A DNA stretch of 64,000 bases from assembly GCF_001889605.1 (NCBI RefSeq), contig NZ_CP018171.1, positions 2,192,501-2,256,500 on the forward strand, read 5' to 3'. Under the pieces are notes generated by a model. The model was not told where the DNA came from and ran no database searches. It saw only the letters and a list, made by a program, of their open reading frames with translations. This document shows, one piece after another, positions 8,851-16,409 of the stretch. This stretch comes from Aquibium oceanicum. Its GTDB lineage: Bacteria; Pseudomonadota; Alphaproteobacteria; Rhizobiales; Rhizobiaceae. Positions within the stretch are counted from its first letter, which is position 1, and each line of letters opens with the position of its first letter. Both the position numbers and the translations under genes were made by a program.

Positions 8851-9654
8851 TCAGAATTTCAGCCCGGCTTCGTTCCAGCGCCCGAAGGCAGTGCAGTTCA
8901 AGCCGTCTTTCACGCGCTTCGGATCGATGAGTTCCGGCGCAAAGACGTAAGCGTACCGGCAAAATGGCCCGTGGACGATGACCTTGTAGGCCTCCTTGTT
9001 GGCGCGGACCAAAATTCTTGTGCCCTCTGGCAGATTTTTCGGCGCCTGCTTCTGAAGGTTTGCATCGATGCGCCCGATCGGAATGAACTTGCCGCCCGCC
9101 AGTTTGGTCAATCTGGCGGCATTCTCCGCCTGGAGGCGCTTCACGCCGGCCTCGGCAACATCGAGGAAGGAGCGGGCGGATTCGAAGGCGGGCGTCGAGG
9201 TCCGGAACTCGTCGTAGAGCACTGTCCTGATGCGCGCGCGATCGCCATATGAGATGTCGACGACCGAAGCGGCCGCCAGCGCCCCGAGACCGGCTGCACC
9301 CAGCGCCAAGCCGATGACGACCCCCGCGACAACGGGCAGAGCGCGGGTGGAGCGGTTCTTTCCATCGGCGACAGGTTCGGCGCGGTTCGACTGGACTGGA
9401 GCTTCTTCCGGGAGCGTTTCGGCCGCAGGCATCCCCATCCGGCTCTCGCGGTGGTCGCGGATGACCGCTTCGACAGCGGCGCGCAGCTCTTCCGCCTGGC
9501 CTGTTTCGGAGAGATGCTTGTTGTTGTCGAGCATCTTCTCGTTGGCCGCCCTCAGCCGGTCGTACCCGGCTTCTATCTGGGCCTCGTCGCCTGGGTCTAC
9601 GCCATCGAGTATCTTCGAGAGGTATTGAACATACTTCGGCTTGTACTGTTCCAT
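8851..9654 (-). CDS. Unknown single-span membrane protein
   Basis: A 267-residue protein of unrecognised family. Residues 1-100 are charged and probably helical (MEQYKPKYVQYLSKILDG...). Residues 106-130 form one Ala/Gly/Val-rich transmembrane helix. Residues 135-267 are a likely periplasmic domain with IRTVLYDEFR, a KFIPIGRIDANL segment and two cysteines (CRYAYVF and GLNCTAFG). Absence of a cleavable signal and a cytoplasmic N-terminal region suggest an N-in, C-out topology. It stands alone, with no co-directional neighbour closer than tRNA-Pro. Codon use looks normal for this genome, so the gene is probably real. Confidence 0.65.
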   Translation of the reverse strand: MEQYKPKYVQYLSKILDGVDPGDEAQIEAGYDRLRAANEKMLDNNKHLSETGQAEELRAAVEAVIRDHRESRMGMPAAETLPEEAPVQSNRAEPVADGKNRSTRALPVVAGVVIGLALGAAGLGALAAASVVDISYGDRARIRTVLYDEFRTSTPAFESARSFLDVAEAGVKRLQAENAARLTKLAGGKFIPIGRIDANLQKQAPKNLPEGTRILVRANKEAYKVIVHGPFCRYAYVFAPELIDPKRVKDGLNCTAFGRWNEAGLKF

Positions 9655-10019
9655 GCGATCCGACGGTACCTTTTTCTGCCGGTGCTTTCAGGCACCATGG
9701 GTGCCGCACCTTCGTTCGCCCCAAAAAGTTGCCGTCGGCCAAAGTGCGACATAAGGCGACGCATGGCCGAACGGCGAATTCTCCTCTTCAATGACGACAC
9801 CGAATATCGGGAATGTGACGCAACGTCGACAGCCAAGGCGCAGGAAATGCAGGTCGTTGGTCGCGAGGCGCAAACTGCGCCAGATCACGAAGGTGCTCCC
9901 GGCCTCTTCCACCGTTCGCACGCGCAAGACATCGGAAACCTTCGCAAATTAGCGAAACTGATCGAGAAAAGGATACGGCCAGGCGGCTGGAGAAGTGGAG
10001 ATGTGTACCCTTGATCCTG
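9655..10019. other. Intergenic stretch upstream of the BLUF gene
   Basis: No supported gene in about 365 bp. Open frames here (for example minus 9688-9927) lack a recognisable family or a good ribosome site. The stretch should contain the promoters of the minus-strand membrane-protein gene and of the plus-strand BLUF gene. Confidence 0.5.
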
Positions 10020-10052
10020 ATGCTGAGATTGCTCTAGGCGAACGATACCACC

Positions 10053-10445
10053 ATGCCGGCGAATGACGAGCTCCTCGAGAACACCCTGTTGGCGTCCCGG
10101 AGGAACAATGCCGGCAAGGGCATCACCGGCATGCTGTTTGCCGGCGAGGGCGTCTTCCTGCAGATCCTCGAGGGAGAGGCAACCGCCGTCCGATCGCTGG
10201 TGAGCCGCATTCGCCGCTATCCGCGCCACCGCAACGTCATGATCCAGAGCGCAACAACGGTTTCACGGCTCCTGTTCGGAAACCACGACATGGAATTTAA
10301 GAGGCTCGATCCGTCCCGCTGTCCCGATCGGGAGATCTTCCGCACGACGCGCGAGGCGCTCGCGGACCGCATCTCCCAGGCGGATGGCGGCATCCTGCGG
10401 GACACCGTCCTGGCATTCAGCGCGGATTTCCTCGCACCGGCATAG
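10053..10445 (+). CDS. BLUF blue-light sensor domain protein, N-terminal strand cut by amber codon
   Basis: A 130-residue frame matches BLUF (FAD-binding blue-light) domains: the flavin-contact Asn in LLASRRNNAGKGITGML, the key Gln in FLQILEGEA, RRYPRHRNV, and a DMEF segment where the family usually has W-S-M-x-F. BLUF proteins normally begin with a strand containing the photoactive tyrosine (L-x-Y-x-S). In frame upstream, ATG at 10020 reads M-L-R-L-L and then TAG at 10035-10037, just where Tyr is expected, followed by A-N-D-T-T-M-P. Translation from ATG 10053 therefore yields a domain without its first strand and tyrosine. It is probably a recent pseudogene or light-blind remnant. A sequencing error at one base is the alternative. 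Confidence 0.75.
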   Translation: MPANDELLENTLLASRRNNAGKGITGMLFAGEGVFLQILEGEATAVRSLVSRIRRYPRHRNVMIQSATTVSRLLFGNHDMEFKRLDPSRCPDREIFRTTREALADRISQADGGILRDTVLAFSADFLAPA

Positions 10446-10452
10446 CATAAGC

Positions 10453-11832
10453 CTATCGTGCCAGTCCCAGCGGAATGGCGAAGTTCCAGCTGCTGCGTCC
10501 GGCGGCGGCGGGGATAGGCGGGAACGGCGCGGCCTTACGCACTGCTGCGAGTGCTGCCTGGTCGAGGGCGGACGAGCCCGAACTCTGCGTGATGCGCGCC
10601 GAACCGAGGCCGCCGCTGGCGGTCACCACGAAAGACACGTGGACGTCGCGCTGGGCGCCGCGGCGGGCGGAGCGGGACACCGCGCGCACTGCGCGCCTGA
10701 GCTTCGAGGCGACTTGTCCGGGATAGTTCGAAACGGCGGCGTTGCCCGCCTGCGAACTGCGGTTGCCGGTGCCGCTCGCCACCGCGCTGCCTCGGTCGCT
10801 GCCATTGGCCTGGCCGCGCGTGGTGCTGCTCTTCTGCCTTCCGCCGTTGCCTGATGCGCGTGGCGCGGGTTTGCGCTCGGTCTGCTGCTGTCGCCGAGGT
10901 TCGGTCTGAGCGCGGTCTGGCCGCACCGCGGCTTGGCGGACGACGGGCGGCTCCGGACGAGCCGTCGGCAGCGGCACGTCTTCGGGAATCGGGAATTCTT
11001 CGATCGCCTCGATCACCTCTTCGGGCTCCACCGGCTCGACGGCTTCCGCCACCGGCGGAACCACGGCGAGAGCAGTCTGGACCTCATCGGCCACTTCGGG
11101 CGCATCGGCCGTCTCGGTTTCGGGCGCTTGCGGCGGCTCGATCTCGGAAGCCACCGGCGACGCGCTCTCCGACACCTCGACGGGCTGTTGCGGCGTTACC
11201 CCGGACGGCTCATGCGGGGTGGTCTCGACGGGCTGCGGCGGGTTCGCCTCGGCCAAGTCCGTCAACGGCTTGGATGTCGTTTCCGGTGTCTCCTCGGTAG
11301 GTACCGCGACCGCAGGGCTGGTCTCCATTGGCTCTTGGGTTTCCTCGGAAGCGACGGCGGGCGCCGGAACGTTCACCTGGGCCGGCAGGGTGGGGTCGCT
11401 CTCCATCGGCGCGGCGACCTCCGGCTCGGCCGCGGTCGCCTTTTCGGGCGCCACCGCTCCGACTGTTTTGCTCGCAGCAGGTTCAGCCGCTGGCACCGGG
11501 GCGACCGCCTCGGCGGGAGCGGCTTCGGCGCGCGCGGCCATCTGTGTCTCCACAGGCTGTACAGCCTGCGGTGTCTCCGCTGCCGTCTCGGCCGTCGTCA
11601 CCGGTTCGGCCACTTCCGAGGGCTCCTCGACGGGGGTGGCTGTGTCGACCGGTTCCACCGGATCGCCGGCCTGGAAGGCATCCTCGAACGAGCCGAGCAC
11701 GGCGATCTCCATCGCCGCCGAGCCTTCGATCTGAACCTCGTCGGGAGCCTCGCGCAGCATGAAGGCGGCGGCGCCCGCGTGCAGCACGCCGGATGCCAGC
11801 AGTGCGGCGGTCCATTTGAGCGAGCGCTTCAT
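10453..11832 (-). CDS. tonB: TonB energy-transducing protein
   Basis: A 459-residue TonB. It couples the ExbBD proton-driven motor to outer-membrane receptors. It has an N-terminal inner-membrane anchor (about 8-27), a very long Pro/Glu/Ala/Thr/Val-rich periplasm-spanning region (about 60-330), a basic Gln/Arg/Ser stretch, and a C-terminal TonB domain (about 375-459) with VHVSFVVTASGGL, SSGSSALDQAAL and APFPPIP. It is longer than typical TonB (240-300 residues), almost all extra length being linker. ATG overlaps the upstream exbD stop (ATGA), so translation is coupled. It is the last gene of a minus-strand haem operon. Confidence 0.88.
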   Translation of the reverse strand: MKRSLKWTAALLASGVLHAGAAAFMLREAPDEVQIEGSAAMEIAVLGSFEDAFQAGDPVEPVDTATPVEEPSEVAEPVTTAETAAETPQAVQPVETQMAARAEAAPAEAVAPVPAAEPAASKTVGAVAPEKATAAEPEVAAPMESDPTLPAQVNVPAPAVASEETQEPMETSPAVAVPTEETPETTSKPLTDLAEANPPQPVETTPHEPSGVTPQQPVEVSESASPVASEIEPPQAPETETADAPEVADEVQTALAVVPPVAEAVEPVEPEEVIEAIEEFPIPEDVPLPTARPEPPVVRQAAVRPDRAQTEPRRQQQTERKPAPRASGNGGRQKSSTTRGQANGSDRGSAVASGTGNRSSQAGNAAVSNYPGQVASKLRRAVRAVSRSARRGAQRDVHVSFVVTASGGLGSARITQSSGSSALDQAALAAVRKAAPFPPIPAAAGRSSWNFAIPLGLAR

Positions 11833-12236
11833 GGCATCGCGCGTTCGGTGACGACGGAAACGCGGGTGGCCCCTGCGTCGCGGAGTTCGGCGACGATCCC
11901 GATCAGTCGTTCAGCTGGAAGATCGCGGTCGGCCGCGATCTTGACCGTGATCGCGTCGCCGCCAAGGAGGAGCCTGTCCTGCCGAATCCTGGCGACGTAT
12001 TCCGCCGGCGTGATCTCGGCGCCTCGCGCACGGATCGAGCCCTGCGCCGTCACGAAGAGCGCGTCCGGCGGCTCTGCCTGGTCGGATTCGGCGGTGCTGA
12101 TCAGCGCCACCTCCTTGTCCAGCGGCGGCGTCAGCGAACCGGCGATCAGGAAGAAGATCAGCATCAGGAAGACCACGTTGATGAGCGTGATCGTGCTTTC
12201 CTGCTTCGTGCGTGCGGTGGGCCTGGGAAGCCGCAT
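11829..12236 (-). CDS. exbD: ExbD/TolR biopolymer transport protein (second copy)
   Basis: A 135-residue ExbD-type protein: a short cytoplasmic N terminus, one transmembrane helix (about 17-37, TLINVVFLMLIFFLIAGSL) and a periplasmic domain ending LRDAGATRVSVVTERAMP. ExbD normally has an essential Asp at the start of the helix (LIDVIF). Here the equivalent reads LINVVF, so the proton-carrying Asp is replaced by Asn, whereas the neighbouring copy keeps LIDVIF. It lies 4 bp after that copy and overlaps tonB. It probably forms a mixed ExbD dimer in the motor. Confidence 0.82.
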   Translation of the reverse strand: MRLPRPTARTKQESTITLINVVFLMLIFFLIAGSLTPPLDKEVALISTAESDQAEPPDALFVTAQGSIRARGAEITPAEYVARIRQDRLLLGGDAITVKIAADRDLPAERLIGIVAELRDAGATRVSVVTERAMP

Positions 12237-12240
12237 CGTT

Positions 12241-12627
12241 CTATCTCGCGACTTGCAGGGTCAGGTTGGTTTCCCGCCGGATGCGTTCGACTGCGCTGAC
12301 GAGCGCCTGCGAGGTCATGTCGCCGCGCACGAGGAGCACAGCCGACACCGCGCCGGCTTGTTCGAGGCGCTTCAGCTCGGCGACCGCGCCTTCCGCACCG
12401 ACCGGCAAGCCGTTAATCGTCCAGACGTCTCGGTTCACGCGAAGCAGGATGCCGGGCGCGACTCCCGGCGCGCGTGCGCCGGCGCGGCCGCCGACGATCT
12501 CGACCTCGGCGAATTTGGTGAACGTCGACGACAGCATGAAAAACAGCAGCAGCAGGAATATCACGTCGATCAGCGACGTGACCGAGATCGGCCGGCGCCG
12601 GGCGCCAGCGCCCGCGTCAATGCGCAT
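12241..12627 (-). CDS. exbD: ExbD/TolR biopolymer transport protein (first copy)
   Basis: A 128-residue ExbD with the canonical SLIDVIFLLLLFFML helix (about 18-37); the Asp is the conserved proton-pathway residue. The periplasmic part ends in the usual mixed fold (VSAVLLVRGDMTSQALVSAV). ATG lies inside the end of exbB (11-bp overlap), and the next gene is a second ExbD 4 bp on. With ExbB and TonB it should power the haemoglobin receptor of the same operon. Confidence 0.88.
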   Translation of the reverse strand: MRIDAGAGARRRPISVTSLIDVIFLLLLFFMLSSTFTKFAEVEIVGGRAGARAPGVAPGILLRVNRDVWTINGLPVGAEGAVAELKRLEQAGAVSAVLLVRGDMTSQALVSAVERIRRETNLTLQVAR

Positions 12628-13324
12628 GGCTCGCCCCGGTCAACGCCGCGACCGACGGTTCGGCGCGGGGAGAGGCGGCGCGGATCTCGCCCAGCGCGTG
12701 CTGCGAGAAGAAGCTGGTGGTGAGTGTTTCGATCGCCACGCGCTCGTTCTCCATCCGCGTTTCGAACCAGGTCAGCACCAGCGAGACGGGCATGGCGACG
12801 GCGAGACCGGCGGCGGTGGTGAGCAGCGCGACCCAGATGCCGCCGGCCAGGATGGAGGGGTCCACTGCGTTGCCGGCGCCTTGCAACTGCTGGAAGGCCT
12901 CGATCATGCCGAGCACGGTTCCGAACAGGCCGAGCAGCGGCGAAATCTGCGCGATGGCGTCGAGCGCGCGGAAACCGCGCTGCAGGTCGTGCAGCCGGCC
13001 GACCGCGATGCGCTCGACCTCGTCCTCGACCACGCCTTTGGGCACGCTGCGCGTCATGGAAAGCCGCATCGCCGCCGCGAGCGCTGATCCGACCGCCGAC
13101 GGGTCGGCGTCGGCGACCTGGCGCGCATCGCCATAGTTGCCGTGCACCCACAGATGCAGGGCACGCTGCGCGGCGCCGTGGAAGCCGACGCGCTCGCGCC
13201 AGAACTGCACCAGTTTCAACAGGATCAGCGCCACCGCGAAGACGGAGAGTACCAGAAGGATGGCGACCACCGGGCCGCCAAGCTCCAGGAAGGAGCGCAT
13301 GTTCTGAAAGACGCTGTCGGTCAT
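12617..13324 (-). CDS. exbB: ExbB/TolQ/MotA proton channel protein
   Basis: A 235-residue ExbB-type inner-membrane protein. A first helix (about 14-34, GGPVVAILLVLSVFAVALIL) is followed by a cytoplasmic loop and two helices at about 120-150 and 160-185 (ISPLLGLFGTVLGMIEAFQQL; LTTAAGLAVAMPVSLVL), the standard MotA/TolQ/ExbB pattern. ATG at 13324 begins MTDSVFQN; an upstream in-frame start would add an unlikely basic extension. It forms the pentameric proton channel around ExbD. It is followed by two exbD genes and tonB with overlapping reading frames. Confidence 0.9.
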   Translation of the reverse strand: MTDSVFQNMRSFLELGGPVVAILLVLSVFAVALILLKLVQFWRERVGFHGAAQRALHLWVHGNYGDARQVADADPSAVGSALAAAMRLSMTRSVPKGVVEDEVERIAVGRLHDLQRGFRALDAIAQISPLLGLFGTVLGMIEAFQQLQGAGNAVDPSILAGGIWVALLTTAAGLAVAMPVSLVLTWFETRMENERVAIETLTTSFFSQHALGEIRAASPRAEPSVAALTGASHAH

Positions 13325-13368
13325 GGGTCGGGTCCTGTCGCTGGGGTATGCTCGCCGATGCGGCGAGA

Positions 13369-13818
13369 TCAGCTGCCGAACGTCACGTCCGCAGCCTTGG
13401 TGGCGGCGTCGAGATGGCGGATGCATGCGCCGGCCTCCACGCCGTCACCGTCGCAGGCGACCGCGTCGTTGACGAGCACGCGCCCCACCGCCGCGCAGTC
13501 GGTGTCGGCCAGGTCGAACTGGCGCACCTTGGTCTTGCCGTCCGGCAGGTCCTTGAAGTCGAGCACGGTCAGCCGCTGGACCAGCCCCGCCTTGTCGAAG
13601 AGCACGATCTCGAAGGCGGCTTTCTCCAGCGCGGCGCCGAGCTCGTTGCGGACCAGGAAGGTAAGCCTGCAGCCGCCCGCAGACGGCTCCAACCCGTTGA
13701 GTTCCAGGGTCAGCGAAGGCGCCGTCGACGCCTCCTGCGCGAGCGCCGTGGCGCCCGCCAGCGGCGACATCGCGATCGATGCCGCCAGCAACCGTGCCGT
13801 TGCCGTCGCTTTCGACAT
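13369..13818 (-). CDS. Small exported protein linked to the haemoglobin receptor
   Basis: A 149-residue protein of unrecognised family. ATG at 13818 overlaps the receptor stop by one base (TGATG), so translation is coupled. The N terminus is a signal peptide (MSKATATARLLAASIAMS..., cleavage near ALAQE). The mature part is beta-rich (LTFLVRNELG, FEIVLFDKAGLVQRLTVL, KTKVRQFDL) and has four cysteines (GGCRLTF, DTDCAAV, VACDGDG, GACIRH), suggesting two disulfides in the periplasm. Its place between receptor and exbB suggests a role in haem or haemoglobin capture, but that is inference from context. Confidence 0.7.
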   Translation of the reverse strand: MSKATATARLLAASIAMSPLAGATALAQEASTAPSLTLELNGLEPSAGGCRLTFLVRNELGAALEKAAFEIVLFDKAGLVQRLTVLDFKDLPDGKTKVRQFDLADTDCAAVGRVLVNDAVACDGDGVEAGACIRHLDAATKAADVTFGS

Positions 13819-15986
13819 CACTGCCATCCTATCTGCTTGCTGAGTGAGATCTTGAACGTCCGGCCCATCGCACGGTCGTTGTTGAGGAATTCCTTGAAGT
13901 CCTCGTCGAACAGATTGTCGACGCCAGCCTGCACCTCCCAGCCGGAGAACTGGCCTTCCTGCGGAGTCCACGAGAGGAACACGTCGTGGACGTCGAAGGC
14001 CTTCGCGTAGCGCGTGGAGGTTCCGATGGCCGTGTCGGAGCGGAGTGCCGGATCCTGCGGGTTTGCAACGATGCGCGAACGCCAGCCGAACTGCAGGTCG
14101 TGCTGGGGAACCTTGCCACCGACGGTGAAGGCAAGCTCATGCGGGGCGATCGAGGTCAGGTACTTGTCGTAGTCCGCACCGGGCGTCTTGTTCTTCCCGA
14201 CCACGTAGGAGTAGGCGACGTTGGCGAAGAAATAGTCCGCGTCGTAGGCCGACTCCACTTCGAAGCCGTATATCTGCGCCGACGCTATGTTGACGAAACC
14301 TGCCCGGTCATTGAATCCCGCGGTGAAAGGCGAGTCGAGCGCGATCAGGTCCGTGACGTCATTGTAGAAGCCGGTGACCTTGATCTGGCCGGCATCACCC
14401 GGCTGAACCATGTCGTACCCCGAGACCGCGAAACCGCCTTCGAAATTGTCGGATCGTTCCTTGCGAAGGTCGAGGCTAGGAAGGAAGGTTGCAGAGGAGC
14501 TTGCCGTCGAGAAGACTTCATCGATGGTGGGGAATCGCTCGGTATGAGCGATGGAGCCGAAGACGGCGAAAGTGTCGTTGAACTTGTAGTGCGCCGCGAT
14601 CTTAGGCGAAATCGCCGTGTCGTCGCTGTCGCTCATGGGGTTCCCGCGGTCCGTGACGCCGGTGCCCGGAGTGAGGCGATGCCAGTCGAGCCGAATGCCG
14701 GGGATGAGGGTCAGCCTGTCGTCCCAGATGAACTCGTTTTGGACGAAGACGCCCGTCTTGAGATCGGTTCCTTCGGGGTGGAAGGTCACCGGGAGCAACG
14801 TCCCGTCGTTCAGGAAGGCATCGGCCACTCGGCGCTGGTAGGTGCTCTGGGAACCATATGTAAGATAGTTCTGCCAGTTGGCGCCGGTCCACTCCATCGT
14901 GTTCTGCGCATTCAGCTGCCACGTCTGGTAGGCGTAGTCCGAATCGCACACGATCGAAAATGACCCAGGGCTGCAGGAAGAGCGCAGATCGGCATCGCGC
15001 TGCGAATTGCTGGTATCCGAATAGGAGGCGGATACCTTCACATCCAGCATGTCATTGTCGGTGAAGGGATTCTCGTAGGAGAGTATGGCGGTCTGGTCGA
15101 TCACGTGCCGGTCGATCAGACCGAAGAAGGTCGCGGTGCTGGTTTGCGACAACTGCTGGTCGGCGAGGTCTGAATCCCAGCGCTGGTAGGAGGCGCGCAG
15201 CTTGCCTTCGTCTCCGACGTTGAAGGTGCCCTTGACCAGTCCCGACCATGCCTCGAAGTTCGATCCGACGATCTCATTGCCGGCTCCATCCTCATAGGGA
15301 TCGGCGAACCGGTAGTTGCCGGTGACGAGCAACTCGGCATCTCCGCCGAACCGCTGGGCGAGCACCGGTGAGAAGAGCCATCCGTTCCCGTTGCTGCTCC
15401 AGCTCGACTTCATCCGGAAAGCACCGTTGTCCCCGTCCCTGATGTAGTCGGAGGCGTCCTTGGTTTCGAAGTTGATCACGCCGCCGAGGGCACCGGATCC
15501 ATAAAGCGTGGAGGATGCGGGACCACGCAGCACCTCGACACGCTTGTAGAGTTCCGGATCGGAGAAGAACGAACCGAGCCGATACTGCTCGTAGAATTTC
15601 TGGACGCCATCGACATTGACGATGATGCGCCCGCCGTCGCCGCTGTTTTCCGGCGCGCCGATGCCCCGGATGTTGAAGCTTTGGCCCAGAACGCGATCCG
15701 AACCCGTCACGTTCACGCCCGGCACCGCTCGGATCACTTCACCGATCGTCTGCGGCTGCAGCCGATCGATCTCTTCCTGCTCGATCACGGTGACGGATTG
15801 CGGCGTGTCGATCGCGACCTTTTCCACGCCGGCGCCGAAGACCAGGCGCTGCAGCATGGTCACGCGGCCCTGCTTGTCTTCCGCGTTCGTGCGCGTTTCC
15901 TCCTGCGCGCCGGCCATCTGTACGACCACCGCGCTCAGCGCGGCTCCACCCAGCAATACCGCGACGTTCCGAGCCACCAACCCCAT
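13818..15986 (-). CDS. TonB-dependent haemoglobin/haem receptor
   Basis: A 722-residue outer-membrane receptor of the haemoglobin/transferrin/lactoferrin class (HmuR/ShmR/BhuR type). It has a signal peptide ending near MAGAQE, a TonB box region and plug (VTVIEQEEIDRLQPQTIGEV, SFNIRGIG, VEVLRGPASSTLYGSGALGG), then a 22-strand barrel ending in FKISLSKQIGWQ. It imports haem using TonB-ExbB-ExbD encoded just downstream. A minus-strand promoter is likely near 16090-16118, with a perfect TTGACA overlapping an iron-type operator, so repression by iron is expected. Confidence 0.92.
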   Translation of the reverse strand: MGLVARNVAVLLGGAALSAVVVQMAGAQEETRTNAEDKQGRVTMLQRLVFGAGVEKVAIDTPQSVTVIEQEEIDRLQPQTIGEVIRAVPGVNVTGSDRVLGQSFNIRGIGAPENSGDGGRIIVNVDGVQKFYEQYRLGSFFSDPELYKRVEVLRGPASSTLYGSGALGGVINFETKDASDYIRDGDNGAFRMKSSWSSNGNGWLFSPVLAQRFGGDAELLVTGNYRFADPYEDGAGNEIVGSNFEAWSGLVKGTFNVGDEGKLRASYQRWDSDLADQQLSQTSTATFFGLIDRHVIDQTAILSYENPFTDNDMLDVKVSASYSDTSNSQRDADLRSSCSPGSFSIVCDSDYAYQTWQLNAQNTMEWTGANWQNYLTYGSQSTYQRRVADAFLNDGTLLPVTFHPEGTDLKTGVFVQNEFIWDDRLTLIPGIRLDWHRLTPGTGVTDRGNPMSDSDDTAISPKIAAHYKFNDTFAVFGSIAHTERFPTIDEVFSTASSSATFLPSLDLRKERSDNFEGGFAVSGYDMVQPGDAGQIKVTGFYNDVTDLIALDSPFTAGFNDRAGFVNIASAQIYGFEVESAYDADYFFANVAYSYVVGKNKTPGADYDKYLTSIAPHELAFTVGGKVPQHDLQFGWRSRIVANPQDPALRSDTAIGTSTRYAKAFDVHDVFLSWTPQEGQFSGWEVQAGVDNLFDEDFKEFLNNDRAMGRTFKISLSKQIGWQ

Positions 15987-16051
15987 ACCCCAACTCCTTG
16001 ATCTGTCGGTTCAGGCTGGCTGGCCGTGAGGCTCGCTTGCGAATGATTGTC

Positions 16052-16084
16052 ATACCGGAAAACATGAATTTCAGACTCCGGTAT
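16052..16084. repeat. Inverted repeat in receptor 5' region
   Basis: ATACCGG (16052-16058) and CCGGTAT (16078-16084) form a perfect 7-bp inverted repeat separated by 19 bp, in the leader between receptor promoter and start codon. It could be an mRNA stem or a second regulator site. Confidence 0.5.
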
Positions 16085-16089
16085 TGCGC

Positions 16090-16118
16090 TCACTATTAAA
16101 CCTGATAAACGGTGTCAA
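16090..16118 (-). promoter_or_regulatory. Candidate receptor promoter with TGA-N9-TCA iron operator
   Basis: TGATAAACGGTGTCA at 16103-16117 fits the TGA-N9-TCA core reported for rhizobial iron-responsive (RirA/IRO) operators. On the minus strand it overlaps a perfect -35 (TTGACA, 16118-16113). The matching -10 17 bp on, TAGTGA, is weak. The site lies between the divergent haem receptor and hemP genes, so one repressor could control both arms. Confidence 0.5.
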
Positions 16119-16188
16119 CAATAAGAACGCGAGATTCAACCACGCCAAGCCAGCGACGCGAGCCAGGCGCGAACGGAGGTTCAGTGAC

Positions 16189-16401
16189 GTGACCACGACC
16201 CGCACCTCGTACGACCTGTCGTACCGCGACCATTGCAACGAGCCGGCCCCGCGCGGATTCCTGCGCGGCGACCCGCGCCAGTTGAGAACCCTCACCAGCC
16301 AGGCGCTGTTTCTCGGCGAGCATGAGATCGGCATCGAGCATCAAGGATCGCTCTACCGGCTGAAGATCACCCGCCAGGGCAAGCTCATTCTCAACAAGTA
16401 G
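16189..16401 (+). CDS. hemP: Haemin uptake protein HemP
   Basis: A 70-residue protein. Its C-terminal 38 residues match HemP/HmuP: RTLTSQALFLGEHEIGIEHQ, YRLKITRQGKLILNK. In rhizobia the homologous HmuP acts as a co-activator of the haem receptor gene under low iron. GTG at 16189 follows GGAGG at 16175-16179; an earlier ATG in frame would add an unsupported basic leader through the operator region. It heads the plus-strand haem operon, with hmuS 8 bp downstream. Confidence 0.9.
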   Translation: MTTTRTSYDLSYRDHCNEPAPRGFLRGDPRQLRTLTSQALFLGEHEIGIEHQGSLYRLKITRQGKLILNK

Positions 16402-16409
16402 GTGCGCCG

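Noticed and set aside
9688-9927. 79-codon minus-strand frame upstream of the BLUF gene
   Set aside because: Unrecognised, with weak ribosome site and no context; not enough to call a gene.
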